DNA of 64,000 nucleotides, from positions 1,736,001 to 1,800,000 of the forward strand of contig NZ_AP027363.1 of NCBI RefSeq assembly GCF_030295955.1. The letters run 5' to 3'. The position numbers and the translations under genes are program-made. The stretch's first letter is position 1. Every line of letters starts with the position of its first letter. Source of the stretch: Thalassotalea agarivorans (GTDB lineage Bacteria > Pseudomonadota > Gammaproteobacteria > Enterobacterales > Alteromonadaceae). The notes under the pieces were generated by a model, which saw only the letters and a list, made by a program, of their open reading frames with translations, was not told where the DNA came from and ran no database searches. Shown here in pieces: positions 29,500 through 39,538 of this stretch.

Positions 29500-30711
29500 T
29501 TAGGCTGCAATCAACTGTATAAATAGTGGGATCAGTGCAGCATTCACCAAATCAATAAAAAATGCACACACTAGCGGCACAATAATAAAACACATATGCG
29601 CAGGACCGTACTGTTTTGCCACAGCTGACATGTTTGCCATTGCTGTTGGAGTAGCGCCTAATCCATATCCACAAAAGCCTGCAGAAATAACGGCAGCTTC
29701 ATAGTTTCTGCCCATAATGGGAAACACAACATATTTAACCAAAAGCAAAATCAACAGTACCTGCCCTGATAGAATAGCTAATAAACTGCCAGCAAGGTCG
29801 AACAAGGTCCATAGTTGCATACTCATTAAAGACATAGCTAAAAACGTACCTAACGATATCTCCGCTACTAATGCCATTGAAGGAGACTTGCTTGGCCAGC
29901 CCCCTGAGAATATTTTAAAGAAGTGTTTTGGAAAGGCATTTGTAAAGATAATCCCCGCCATTAAACAGGTAACAAAAAGCGGTAATGCTAAACCAAGCTC
30001 CAGCAAGACATTATTTAAAACATACCCCAGAATAATGCACATATGTATCGCAAACACGGCTTCTAAGAAATCATAAGCATTTATTTGTTGATCGGCGGCG
30101 ATAACATCGCCTTTACTTTCTTCAGATGCTTGTTGCGGCAACGTTAGTTTGTTTGCATTAATTAAATGTTTAGCCATTGGGCCACCAACAACACTGGCTA
30201 GAATCAAACCAAACGTTGCACAAGCGACACCAACTTCCATGGCATTGTCTAAGTTAAATTGTGTGGCAATATTAGGTGCCCAAGCTATCGCAGTACCGTG
30301 ACCACCGATAAGCGATACACTGCCCCCCAACAGCCCGATGGCTGGCGAAAGATCTAACCCCTTAGCAATAGCAATACTGACTAGGTTTTGGCAAATCATA
30401 AATACTACGGTTATCGCTAATAACACCAGTAGTGGTTTGCCACCTTTAAATAAGTCTTGAATGCTTGCGTTAATGCCAATGGTAGTAAAGAAGTAGACAA
30501 GGAATAAATCACGTGCAGCTAAATCAAACGTTACTTCTACGTTAAACACGAAATACAACAAAGTAAGCAATATACAGCATAGCAAACCACCCGATACCGG
30601 CTCTGGAATACTATACTCATTGAGTAACTTAAACTTTTGCGTTAATCGGCGACCCACGAACAACACCAAAATACCAATTGTCACCGACATAAAGCCGCTA
30701 AATTCAACCAT
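29500..30711 (-). CDS. gltS: Sodium/glutamate symporter
   Basis: About 403 residues with 10-12 helices in two inverted halves. PEPVSGGLLCCILL near residue 36, LGGSVSLIGGHGTAIAWAP near 127 and GFCGYGLGATPTAMANM near 340 are the GltS reentrant-loop signatures. It imports glutamate with Na+. I choose the ATG at 30709-30711, since the N terminus then matches E. coli GltS; the open frame extends seven codons to a TTG. It is divergent from the antiporter gene. Confidence 0.92.
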   Translation of the reverse strand: MVEFSGFMSVTIGILVLFVGRRLTQKFKLLNEYSIPEPVSGGLLCCILLTLLYFVFNVEVTFDLAARDLFLVYFFTTIGINASIQDLFKGGKPLLVLLAITVVFMICQNLVSIAIAKGLDLSPAIGLLGGSVSLIGGHGTAIAWAPNIATQFNLDNAMEVGVACATFGLILASVVGGPMAKHLINANKLTLPQQASEESKGDVIAADQQINAYDFLEAVFAIHMCIILGYVLNNVLLELGLALPLFVTCLMAGIIFTNAFPKHFFKIFSGGWPSKSPSMALVAEISLGTFLAMSLMSMQLWTLFDLAGSLLAILSGQVLLILLLVKYVVFPIMGRNYEAAVISAGFCGYGLGATPTAMANMSAVAKQYGPAHMCFIIVPLVCAFFIDLVNAALIPLFIQLIAA

Positions 30712-30826
30712 AGTTTCTACACTTATATACAAAACTTGATTTACTTTATTATAACTTCTGCTAAAAATTAACTAGAAGATGTTGATATTTCGCGATTATT
30801 TCACCGGTTTGTTATGAGAAAAACAC

Positions 30827-32047
30827 ATGCATGAACATTCTTACTTGGTTTTAGCTTGCTTACTTATATTAATTTTTGGCCTTGTTTCCAAAAAAGCTGA
30901 AAACTCGCCCGTATCCGCTCCCATGTTTTTCTTAACTGTTGGTCTTATTCTAGGGCCTGTTGGCTTTGATATCATCGACGTCGACATCGAAGCAAGCGAA
31001 GTAAGGTTAATTGCCGAACTTACCTTGATTATTTTACTGTTTGTTGACGCGACCTTTATTAAAATTTCTGATATTTCCAGTAAAGTACGCGGCCTACCCG
31101 CCAGGTTACTCTTTGTCGGCTTACCACTGACTATGATCTTTGGCTTTGTCATAGCCTACTTTATGTTCCCACAATGGAATTTTTGGCTCATAGCCTTACT
31201 AGCCCTTATTTTATCACCAACTGATGCCGCACTTGGCCAAGCTGTTATAAAAAGCCCAAAAGTGCCTGAACGTATTCGCGAATCTATTTCTATTGAAAGT
31301 GGATTAAACGATGGCATTGCTCTACCACCAATACTTATTTGTTTAGCGGTACTGTTATCCGGCGATGCTGCCTTGTCGGGAGAGCGAGACTGGACATTAT
31401 ATGTAGTGACTCAACTCACCTTAGGTCCGGTAATGGGCTTGTTAATTGGTTATATTGGCGGAAGCCTGATTAATGTAAGCGTGCAAAACGGTTGGATGAG
31501 CCATGTTTTTCAACGCCTTTCATGTATAGCGTTAGCAATAGTTGCTTATTCCTTTGCAGAAGCAGTGGAAGGTAATGGCTTTATTGCTGCCTTTTGCGCT
31601 GGCGCCATGCTAACCGTTAACCAACAAGACGTACAAGAACGTATTCAAGACTATGGTGAAGCAGAAGGACAAATGTTAGCGCTATTCGTGTTTCTTATTA
31701 TGGGGCTGGTTGCAGTACCAAAATTTGCTGTGTATTGGACGTGGGAATATTTACTATACGCAGTATTAAGCCTCACGGTGATTCGCATAGTACCTGTATT
31801 TATTTGCTTAATGGGCAGTAAATTAGATAACTATACCAAGCTATTTATTGCTTGGTTTGGGCCACGCGGCATTGCTTCGATTCTTTACTTCATTATGGCG
31901 ATTAACTATCTAGGGCCTACAGGGTATGAAGAAGTCTATTCGATCATAGTGCTAACTATTTTAATCAGTGTGTTTTTACATGGCGCTTCTGCGGTATTTA
32001 TGAGTAATAAATTTGAACAAAAACAACACCAAGTTATTGATAAATAG
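30827..32047 (+). CDS. CPA1-family sodium/proton antiporter
   Basis: A 406-residue protein with about 12 helices. The ion-binding region reads SPTDAALGQAV near residue 135 and SIESGLNDGIALPP near 158, the CPA1 Asp motif, and WFGPRGIASILYF near 347. NhaP-like proteins exchange Na+ or K+ for protons. No C-terminal TrkA domain is present. It is a single gene between gltS and the sulfatase. Confidence 0.88.
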   Translation: MHEHSYLVLACLLILIFGLVSKKAENSPVSAPMFFLTVGLILGPVGFDIIDVDIEASEVRLIAELTLIILLFVDATFIKISDISSKVRGLPARLLFVGLPLTMIFGFVIAYFMFPQWNFWLIALLALILSPTDAALGQAVIKSPKVPERIRESISIESGLNDGIALPPILICLAVLLSGDAALSGERDWTLYVVTQLTLGPVMGLLIGYIGGSLINVSVQNGWMSHVFQRLSCIALAIVAYSFAEAVEGNGFIAAFCAGAMLTVNQQDVQERIQDYGEAEGQMLALFVFLIMGLVAVPKFAVYWTWEYLLYAVLSLTVIRIVPVFICLMGSKLDNYTKLFIAWFGPRGIASILYFIMAINYLGPTGYEEVYSIIVLTILISVFLHGASAVFMSNKFEQKQHQVIDK

Positions 32048-32208
32048 TCGAACACGAAACTGAACAATCGCATTTAAAAAAACGTTAATGTTTTGTGTTG
32101 AATATTTAACATTTGCACTATAAGCTTAATTTACTTACTTTTTTTGTTTGAACGGTCTTGCAAAAAATTGATTGAGTGAGTGAGTGAGTCAACAAGAAGG
32201 ATTTAATA

Positions 32209-33750
32209 ATGTTAAAAACTAATGTATTACGCAATCTTGCGCTGGGTTTAGGCTTTATGGCCGCCTCAAGTGCGATTGCGGCAGATAAACCAAACATCCT
32301 TGTATTTTGGGGAGATGATATTGGCGTAACAAACATTAGTGCATACAGTGACGGTATTATGGGTTATCACACACCTAATATTGATCGTATCGCTAACGAA
32401 GGTATGCGCTTTACAGACTACTATGGCGATCAAAGTTGTACTGCGGGCCGCTCCACATTTATCACCGGACAAGCTGGTCTAAGAACAGGTATGACAAAAG
32501 TAGGTCTACCTGGTGCTAAAGAAGGTATTCAAGACAGAGACGTAACCATTGCAGAAGTATTGCGTGATATGGGTTATGCAACAGGTCAATTCGGTAAAAA
32601 CCATTTAGGTGATCGTGACGAACATCTACCGACTAATCACGGTTTCGATGAATTTTTAGGTAACTTATACCACTTAAATGCAGAGGAAGAACCAGAAGAT
32701 CCGGATTATCCAAAAGATCCTGCGTTTAAGAAACAATTCGGTCCACGTGGTGTTATCCACTCTTATGCTGATGGAAAAATTGAAGATACAGGTCCATTAA
32801 CCATTAAGCGTATGGAAACAGCTGATGAAGAATTTGCTGCTGCAGCGATGAAGTTCATCGATAAATCAGTAAAAGCAAACAAACCATTTTTCGTTTGGAT
32901 GAATACCACAGGTATGCATTTTAGAACGCATATTGCGAAGAAACACATTGGTAAATCTGGCCAAGGTTTTTACAACGATGTTATGGTTGCGCACGATGAG
33001 CTAGTAGGTCAACTTCTTGACCAACTAGACCAATTAAACGTTGCCGACAATACTATCGTTTTCTACTCTACTGACAACGGCGTTCATTTTAATACATGGC
33101 CTGATGCGGGTATTACACCATTTAGAGGCGAGAAGAACTCTACTTATGAAGGTGCTTATCGTGTTCCGGCAGTGGTGCGTTGGCCTGGCAAAATTAAGCC
33201 TGGCACGATTTCAAATGAAATCATGGCGCACTTGGACTGGATGCCAACACTTGTAGCCGCTGCAGGTAACCCTAACCTTAAGCAAGAGCTATTAAAAGGT
33301 AAGCGTGTTGGTAACAAGCAAGTTAAAATCCATTTAGATGGTTACAACTTTGTGCCTTACTTAACAGGCGAAGTAGAAGATAGTCCACGTAACATTTATC
33401 ACTACCTAGATGACACAGCACTACCTGTTGCTATTCGTATTGGCGATTGGAAAATCATGTACGCTGAAAACGTTGGTCGTCGCATGGGTGTTTGGGCAGA
33501 GCCTATCCGCTGGTTAAGACTTCCTAAAGTGTTTAATTTGCGCCGTGACCCATGGGGCCGCGCGGAAGAAAACTCAAATGTTTACTGGGATTGGATGATT
33601 GGTAAAGCACCATACGTATACTTAGGTCTGTCTGAAACAGCTAAATTCTTGCAAACCTTTGTAGAGTATCCACCAAGTCAACGTTCTGGTTCTTGGTCTG
33701 TTGAAGCAATAACAGAGCAAATACTATCGCGTATACCTGAAGGTGAATAA
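32209..33750 (+). CDS. Exported arylsulfatase, type I (formylglycine)
   Basis: A 513-residue alkaline-phosphatase-superfamily protein with a signal peptide cleaved after SAIA (residue 24). The metal site starts with WGDDIG (D36-D37), and the modified residue is C77 in SCTAGRSTF, the CxAxR form of the sulfatase motif. KNHLGDRD near 130 and STDNGVH near 285 give further active-site residues. It should release sulfate from sulfated glycans or aryl esters in the periplasm or outside. No maturase is in the window. An AAGGA site precedes the ATG. Substrate unknown. Confidence 0.9.
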   Translation: MLKTNVLRNLALGLGFMAASSAIAADKPNILVFWGDDIGVTNISAYSDGIMGYHTPNIDRIANEGMRFTDYYGDQSCTAGRSTFITGQAGLRTGMTKVGLPGAKEGIQDRDVTIAEVLRDMGYATGQFGKNHLGDRDEHLPTNHGFDEFLGNLYHLNAEEEPEDPDYPKDPAFKKQFGPRGVIHSYADGKIEDTGPLTIKRMETADEEFAAAAMKFIDKSVKANKPFFVWMNTTGMHFRTHIAKKHIGKSGQGFYNDVMVAHDELVGQLLDQLDQLNVADNTIVFYSTDNGVHFNTWPDAGITPFRGEKNSTYEGAYRVPAVVRWPGKIKPGTISNEIMAHLDWMPTLVAAAGNPNLKQELLKGKRVGNKQVKIHLDGYNFVPYLTGEVEDSPRNIYHYLDDTALPVAIRIGDWKIMYAENVGRRMGVWAEPIRWLRLPKVFNLRRDPWGRAEENSNVYWDWMIGKAPYVYLGLSETAKFLQTFVEYPPSQRSGSWSVEAITEQILSRIPEGE

Positions 33751-33760
33751 AATACCATTT

Positions 33761-33793
33761 AAAAAAGGCCTAAGCATTGCTTAGGCCTTTTTT
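33761..33793. terminator. Terminator after sulfatase
   Basis: AAAAAAGGCCTAAGC pairs with GCTTAGGCCTTTTTT around a three-base loop. It separates the sulfatase from the cytochrome gene, so the two are probably not one transcript. Confidence 0.9.
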
Positions 33794-33842
33794 ATTTCAT
33801 ACACTAAATTCACAATGATTATAATGTTTTAGGCGCCTTGTT

Positions 33843-36074
33843 TTGTTAATCCGCTGTATTTTCCTTTGTTTGTTATTACCCGCCCTAACTTCTTACGCAT
33901 CTAACCCACACAGCGCCGAATTTGTTGGTAGCGAGGCTTGCCAAAGTTGCCACCAAGCTGAGTTTAAGCAATGGCAAAACTCTCACCACAAACAAGCTAT
34001 GCAGCATGCAAATGATGATTCTGTGCTTGGTGACTTTAGTGGTAAAGCAATAGAAATGCACGGTCAGAAAGTCAACTTCTATAAAAAAGATAAACAGTTC
34101 TTTGCCGCATTTACAGAAAAAAATCAGCCGTTGGCGCACTACAAAATTAAATACACCTTTGGTTATTATCCCCTGCAACAATACATGGTCGAGTTTGACG
34201 ATGGTCGCGTTCAATTAATTCCTTACGCTTGGGATAGCAGGCCAAAACAAGCAGGCGGGCAACGTTGGTTTAATCTATACCCGAATTTTGGCCCTAAAGA
34301 CGAATTCTATTGGAAAAATGTTGGTCAAAATTGGAACTATATGTGCGCTGATTGTCATTCAACAAATGTTAAGAAAAACTATGACGTCGACACCAATACC
34401 TATAACACCAGCTATAACGAGATAACGGTTGGCTGTGAGGCCTGCCATGGGCCTGCGAGTGATCATATCGAGTGGGCGAAAAAGCCAGATAGTAATGCTT
34501 TAAAAGGTTTTCAGTTACAACTTCATAAAGCCGTCACGCAGTGGCATGAAGTCGACGGTAACAATACGCTACAACCGAAGGAAACTGTAGAAACAGATCA
34601 AATGATGGTGTGCGCGCAATGTCACTCTCGACGCATGCAAATTTCTGAACAGCCAATGGCCGATATTGGGCATTTCGGCGAACGATACATGCTCAGCCAA
34701 ATTACTGGCGATTTGTATTATCCTGACGGCCAAATATATGAAGAGGTCTATGTTTATGGATCTTATTTACAAAGTAAAATGGCAGCAAAAGGTGTTTCTT
34801 GTACTAACTGCCACAACCCTCATACAGCTGAGTTAGCGATACCTGTTGAGGCCGTCTGCCAGCAGTGCCATGACGCCACAGCATACAATCAAGAAAATCA
34901 TTCTAGGCATGACCCTACTTTGCCAGGGGGACAATGCGTGGATTGTCACATGCCTGAAACAACCTATATGGAAGTTGATGACAGACGCGATCATTTTTGG
35001 CATAAACCCAACCCGCAAATAAGCAAAAGTAGCAACTCTCCCGACGTATGCCTGTCTTGTCACGAAGATAAAGACTCAAGCTGGTCAATTAAACAAACCA
35101 AGTTATGGTTTAACCAAACCCTTAATAACAAGCCATTTGCGCCGGTATTTGCCATCCACGATTCGGGATTGCAACCAATGGGCGATCAGCTAGCTCATAT
35201 CGCACAAAACTATAAGCATAATGACATCACAAGAGCGGCCGCTTTAACCCGCATTGGTGACACTCAACCTAATCAAAATACCGTAATTGCAGCGGCGCGA
35301 GGTGCAAAGCACAAGAGTGCACAGATTCGCTTAGCTGCCATTGAGGCAAGTAGCAATCTACCGCCGCAAGATCAATGGCGAATCATCTCTCCTTTATTGA
35401 CCGATAAAGTTAAAGCGGTGCGAATAGAAGCGGCAAGTAACCTGTCACAGCATTGGCAATCGCTAAGCTTTGAGCAACAAAATAAACTTGCTAAAGCGTT
35501 AGACGAATACCAAGCCTTTTTAGCCTTCAATTTTGACAGAGCATATGCACATGTAAATATGGCTAATGTGTATGTTAATCAGGGCCAGTACGATAAAGCT
35601 GAACAAGCATATAAACAGGCAATGACATTGGAGCCCTACTTTAGCAATGCCTATCAAAACTACGCTGAATTACATCGCTTGCAAGGCAATGAAAAAGCCG
35701 CAATAGACACTTTAAAACAAGGGATTAAACAAGTTAAAGAAAACGCCTCATTGCATTACAGCTTAGGATTAGCGTATGTCAGAAACAAAAATATGCCTTT
35801 AGCCGCTCAATCGCTATTAAAAGCGGCAGAAAGCGCAAAAACAAATCCTCAATATTATTATGTCTATGCCCTTTCAATTGAAAATACTGACATGCGCAAG
35901 GCGCAACAAGCGCTCTTTAAAGCCTACGAAATGTCGCAACAAGCCCAGTATTTATATACCTTGTGTGAATTTAAGCTAAAAGCAAAAGATGGTGACGCAG
36001 AGGCTTGTCTCAATAGTTTAGCCAGCTATGTTGATGCTGCTGTGATCAACAATTTACGCATGAGGTATAAATAG
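33843..36074 (+). CDS. Periplasmic octaheme c-type cytochrome with HEAT and TPR repeats
   Basis: A 743-residue protein with a short signal peptide (to about residue 20). Eight CXXCH heme sites start at C33, C168, C198, C257, C320, C339, C365 and C403. The first lies in the GSEACQSCH pattern of cytochrome c554-like domains. Residues 470-555 look like HEAT repeats and 565-740 like TPRs, so an electron-transfer head is joined to a protein-binding tail. The only possible start is a TTG at 33843, since TAA lies seven codons upstream in frame. The redox partner and substrate are unknown; it is not a NrfA (no CXXCK). Confidence 0.85.
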   Translation: MLIRCIFLCLLLPALTSYASNPHSAEFVGSEACQSCHQAEFKQWQNSHHKQAMQHANDDSVLGDFSGKAIEMHGQKVNFYKKDKQFFAAFTEKNQPLAHYKIKYTFGYYPLQQYMVEFDDGRVQLIPYAWDSRPKQAGGQRWFNLYPNFGPKDEFYWKNVGQNWNYMCADCHSTNVKKNYDVDTNTYNTSYNEITVGCEACHGPASDHIEWAKKPDSNALKGFQLQLHKAVTQWHEVDGNNTLQPKETVETDQMMVCAQCHSRRMQISEQPMADIGHFGERYMLSQITGDLYYPDGQIYEEVYVYGSYLQSKMAAKGVSCTNCHNPHTAELAIPVEAVCQQCHDATAYNQENHSRHDPTLPGGQCVDCHMPETTYMEVDDRRDHFWHKPNPQISKSSNSPDVCLSCHEDKDSSWSIKQTKLWFNQTLNNKPFAPVFAIHDSGLQPMGDQLAHIAQNYKHNDITRAAALTRIGDTQPNQNTVIAAARGAKHKSAQIRLAAIEASSNLPPQDQWRIISPLLTDKVKAVRIEAASNLSQHWQSLSFEQQNKLAKALDEYQAFLAFNFDRAYAHVNMANVYVNQGQYDKAEQAYKQAMTLEPYFSNAYQNYAELHRLQGNEKAAIDTLKQGIKQVKENASLHYSLGLAYVRNKNMPLAAQSLLKAAESAKTNPQYYYVYALSIENTDMRKAQQALFKAYEMSQQAQYLYTLCEFKLKAKDGDAEACLNSLASYVDAAVINNLRMRYK

Positions 36075-36148
36075 CGTAAAAAAATTGTTAAAAACAATCG
36101 AAAACTATGCCATGCTTAAAGCGTTGTTAAAATAAAGTGAGTAATATA

Positions 36149-37114
36149 ATGAGCGAAACATTACAAGCAATTCAACAGCTTAAAGAACAAATGGCGAGTG
36201 CCGTAATTGGCCAAGAGCATGTGGTAGATACTTTGATCATTGCCCTGCTTTCCAACGGTAACGTGTTGCTTGAAGGTTTGCCTGGAACGGCAAAAACCCG
36301 CTCTATTAAGAGTTTAGCTCGCAGTTTAAAAGTAGACCTTGGTCGGGTGCAGTTTACGCCAGACTTACTTCCTTCAGATGTAACAGGTACTGAGGTTTAT
36401 CAAGAAATCGATGGCAAGCCTACGTTAACCTTTCAACAAGGCCCTGTATTTAACAACTTATTGTTAGCCGATGAAATTAATCGCTCTCCGGCAAAAGTAC
36501 AGGCGGCGCTACTAGAAGCAATGGAAGAAAGGCAAGTAACTGTGGCGGGTAAAACCTACAAACTGCCAGAGTTGTTCATGGTTATGGCTACGCAAAACCC
36601 GGTAGAGCAAGAAGGTACCTATCCCTTACCTGAAGCCCAAATGGATAGGTTTTTGATGAAGATTAATGTCGACTATCCTGACGATGAAGCAGAAGCCAAA
36701 ATTATTTCTTTGGTAAGATCTGAAGAGAAAGCACAACAGAAAGTTGAAGCCATTGATCCTAATTTTATCTTCCAAGCACGAGAGCAAATTCAGCAAGTTC
36801 ATGTTAGTGAAGCCATGGTTGATTACTTGGTCGCTATCATTATGGCGACACGCGACCCTGCTCGCTATCAAGAGTCACAGTTGAAAGAATGGATCATGGT
36901 TGGCTCTAGCCCTCGTGCTAGTATCGCGATGGATAAATGCGCGCGCGCGCATGCATGGTTAAATGGTAAAGATTTTGTTGACCCAGAAGACATACGCGCC
37001 ATTGTGCATTCAGTATTAAGACACAGGCTAATGCTGAGCTATGATGCACTTGCGGATGGAATCTCGGCCGACCAAGTTGTCGATGAAATTTTAAAACAAG
37101 TTGCCGTGGCTTAG
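36149..37114 (+). CDS. MoxR-family AAA+ ATPase
   Basis: About 321 residues. Walker A is GLPGTAKT (43-50), Walker B LLADEIN (105-111), and sensor 1 lies in MVMATQNPVEQEGTYPLPEAQMDRFL; a C-terminal lid follows. MoxR ATPases act as chaperones with vWA partners. It leads a seven-gene operon with DUF58, DUF4381, two vWA, TPR and BatD genes. The ATG at 36149 is preferred; a GTG four codons upstream is possible. Confidence 0.92.
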   Translation: MSETLQAIQQLKEQMASAVIGQEHVVDTLIIALLSNGNVLLEGLPGTAKTRSIKSLARSLKVDLGRVQFTPDLLPSDVTGTEVYQEIDGKPTLTFQQGPVFNNLLLADEINRSPAKVQAALLEAMEERQVTVAGKTYKLPELFMVMATQNPVEQEGTYPLPEAQMDRFLMKINVDYPDDEAEAKIISLVRSEEKAQQKVEAIDPNFIFQAREQIQQVHVSEAMVDYLVAIIMATRDPARYQESQLKEWIMVGSSPRASIAMDKCARAHAWLNGKDFVDPEDIRAIVHSVLRHRLMLSYDALADGISADQVVDEILKQVAVA

Positions 37115-37122
37115 GTGCTCAT

Positions 37123-38046
37123 ATGGCAACGCCGTCTGCTAATATCTACGTTGAATTAAAAGCGTTACAGCAGCTTCAATTTCAAGCACGAGGCTTCTCG
37201 CTTAAGCCCGCTCAACCTGTCAATAGCGTGCTTACCGGAAAAAATGTCTCTAAATTAAGGGGACGTGGCTTAAACTTTGAAGAATTGCGCCACTACCGCC
37301 CTGGCGATGATATTCGTTCAATGGATTGGAAAGTTACGCAGCGCACGGGCAAGCCTCATATCAAGGTATATACCGAAGAGCGAGAACGCAATATTATTCT
37401 AGCGATTGACCAACGCTCTAGCATGTTCTTTGGTAGTCAAAACAAAATGAAATCAGTCATTGCTGCAGAGCTTAGTGCCCTGTTTGCTTGGCAAGTGTCG
37501 GCAAGTGGAGACCGTATTGGTGCAGTTATCTTTTCTAATGACAAAGTGAATGTCATTCCTGCAAAACGCGGCAACAACCATGTTACACAGCTACTATCAG
37601 AAGTCGCTAAATGTAATCACAAACTCAAAGTCGGTGAATCCGATCCAGATGCATCGCAATCGTTTAATCGCATGCTCAATAAGCTTAATAGAGTGTGTAA
37701 ACATAACGCGCTAGTCATATTAATTAGCGACGGTTATGGTTGGAATGAACAAAGCAGTGACGCAATAAAACAATTGCGACAGCATAACGAACTTATCAAT
37801 TGTCTAGTATTTGACCCGATTGAACGCGACTTACCAGAAATGACACAAATGGTGGTTAGTGACGGCAAATGGCAAATACAGTTTTCGTCAGAAGAACAAA
37901 CAACACAGGACAAGTATAAAGACGCATTAGAACAACAATTGCATCAATTTGAATCCGCGAGCAAAAAGTATCGAATACCGCTCATTGGCATCAATACACT
38001 TGAAGATGTTACCCATCAGGTAAGACATGCATTGGGAGGCCGCTAA
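37123..38046 (+). CDS. DUF58 protein (vWA-like, MoxR partner)
   Basis: A 307-residue cytoplasmic protein. GRGLNFEELRHYRPGDDIRS starting near residue 47 followed by MDWKVTQRTGKPHIKVYTEERE is the DUF58 signature, and the rest has a vWA-like fold (ILAIDQRSSMFFG near 93 in place of a full MIDAS). It lies eight bases after moxR and overlaps the DUF4381 gene. Known MoxR-DUF58 pairs work together; the target is unknown. Confidence 0.9.
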   Translation: MATPSANIYVELKALQQLQFQARGFSLKPAQPVNSVLTGKNVSKLRGRGLNFEELRHYRPGDDIRSMDWKVTQRTGKPHIKVYTEERERNIILAIDQRSSMFFGSQNKMKSVIAAELSALFAWQVSASGDRIGAVIFSNDKVNVIPAKRGNNHVTQLLSEVAKCNHKLKVGESDPDASQSFNRMLNKLNRVCKHNALVILISDGYGWNEQSSDAIKQLRQHNELINCLVFDPIERDLPEMTQMVVSDGKWQIQFSSEEQTTQDKYKDALEQQLHQFESASKKYRIPLIGINTLEDVTHQVRHALGGR

Positions 38047-38549
38047 TGGAAGGTTTTCCTATGCCTTGGGGCAATTATGTTCTAAAGCAGTTTATCGAAA
38101 CAAATGCACCTGATGCTGTATCTATGCTACCGCAAACTATGGGGTGGCTGTATTTATCTGTCGCCATTTTAGCCTTTATTACCTACAAACTGTATAAACG
38201 CTGGAAGATGTATAAAATCAACGTCTATCGCAGAGAAGCAATTAGTTGGCTGAACACGCTATCTGTCGATAGTGACGAACATAAACGCATAAAAGCCAAA
38301 GAATTACCGGCGCTATTAAAGAAAGTCGCAACACATGCTTACCCTCAAAGTCAGGTGCAAAGTCTACACCTGCAAACATGGGAAAAATGGTTAGATGAAC
38401 ATGTAGAAAACTGCCGGTTCTCTTCCACCTATACGGGCATGTTGGGGCAATTGGCTTATCAATCAACTTCACTTTCAACAGAGCAGATTAGCGAGCTAAT
38501 TAAACAAATTGCGCTATGGGTGAAGCAACACAAAGGTGAACTAGTATGA
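38046..38549 (+). CDS. DUF4381 membrane protein
   Basis: A 167-residue protein with one transmembrane helix (about residues 33-52: GWLYLSVAILAFITYKLYKRW) and a cytoplasmic helical domain. This is the usual third component between DUF58 and the first vWA gene in proteobacterial MoxR operons. The start overlaps the DUF58 stop (TAATG), and its own stop overlaps the next start. Confidence 0.8.
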   Translation: MEGFPMPWGNYVLKQFIETNAPDAVSMLPQTMGWLYLSVAILAFITYKLYKRWKMYKINVYRREAISWLNTLSVDSDEHKRIKAKELPALLKKVATHAYPQSQVQSLHLQTWEKWLDEHVENCRFSSTYTGMLGQLAYQSTSLSTEQISELIKQIALWVKQHKGELV

Positions 38550-39538
38550 TTGAGTTTGCCTTTCCATGGATGTTTTTATTATTGCCATTGCCTGTTTTAG
38601 TGGTGTGGCTCGCACCTGAACACAAAGAAAAGAAACATTCGGTACAGGTCCCCTATTTTAATCGTCTTGTGCAAGTGACAGGTGAAGCGCCTAAACAAGG
38701 TGCCGTATTAATTTCACGTAATAATATACAGCGCATTTTAATTTCTATTGCTTGGATCTGTTTAGTGACATCCATGGCAAAACCAGAATTGATAGGCCCA
38801 CCCAATTCACAAGAAAAGTCAGCTAGAGACTTAATGATAGCGGTAGATCTATCAGGCAGTATGCAAATAGAAGATTTTACCGACAGTCAAGGTAACAAAG
38901 TGTCTAGACTTACAGCGGTTAAGCAGGTTTTGACGTCTTTTGTTGAAAGCCGTGGCAAAGATAGATTAGGGCTAATTCTTTTTGGTGATGCGCCCTATTT
39001 ACAAGCGCCATTTACCGAGGATACCAATACTTGGTTAACTTTGTTGCGTGAAAGCGAAATTGGCATGGCAGGTCAAAGCACAGCTTTTGGTGATGCCATA
39101 GGGTTAGCAATTAGTGTATTTGAAAACTCTGAAACGCAAAACCGAGTGCTAATTGTTTTGACCGATGGTAATGATACTGGCTCGCGTGTTCCCCCTGTGG
39201 ACGCTGCGAAAGTAGCCGCCGCTTACAACATAAAAATATACTCTATTGCAATTGGTGACCCTACCGCCGCAGGCGAAGAAAAAGTTGATGTAGAGGTATT
39301 AGAAGACATAGCGAAGGCAACTAATGGTCAACATTATTTAGCCATAGACAACCAAGCCCTTAGCGATGTTTACCAACAAATCAATGACTTAGAACCAGAA
39401 AAGTTTGATAGCATTTCCTATCGTCCAAGAACAAGTGCTCATCACTACCCTATCGTCGTTTTTATGCTGATTTACCTAGTGTCGCTTACCTTGGTCAACA
39501 TACGCTTTTACTTTAAGCAAAGAAAGCAGGAGGCGTAA
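38546..39538 (+). CDS. vWA-domain membrane protein, BatA-like
   Basis: A 330-residue protein with N-terminal helices (residues 5-22 and 64-80), a periplasmic vWA domain with an intact MIDAS (DLSGS at 101-105, T in APFTEDTN, D in LTDGNDTG), and a C-terminal helix (about 305-325). The metal site suggests it can bind a ligand. It overlaps both neighbours by a few bases. The Bat name comes from Bacteroides aerotolerance; the function here is not known. Confidence 0.9.
   Translation: MIEFAFPWMFLLLPLPVLVVWLAPEHKEKKHSVQVPYFNRLVQVTGEAPKQGAVLISRNNIQRILISIAWICLVTSMAKPELIGPPNSQEKSARDLMIAVDLSGSMQIEDFTDSQGNKVSRLTAVKQVLTSFVESRGKDRLGLILFGDAPYLQAPFTEDTNTWLTLLRESEIGMAGQSTAFGDAIGLAISVFENSETQNRVLIVLTDGNDTGSRVPPVDAAKVAAAYNIKIYSIAIGDPTAAGEEKVDVEVLEDIAKATNGQHYLAIDNQALSDVYQQINDLEPEKFDSISYRPRTSAHHYPIVVFMLIYLVSLTLVNIRFYFKQRKQEA

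Noticed and set aside
36941-36960. GCGCGCGCGC run followed by ATGCAT in moxR, possible Z-DNA.
   Set aside because: It encodes conserved Ala-Arg-Ala-His residues of MoxR and is short; codon content explains it.
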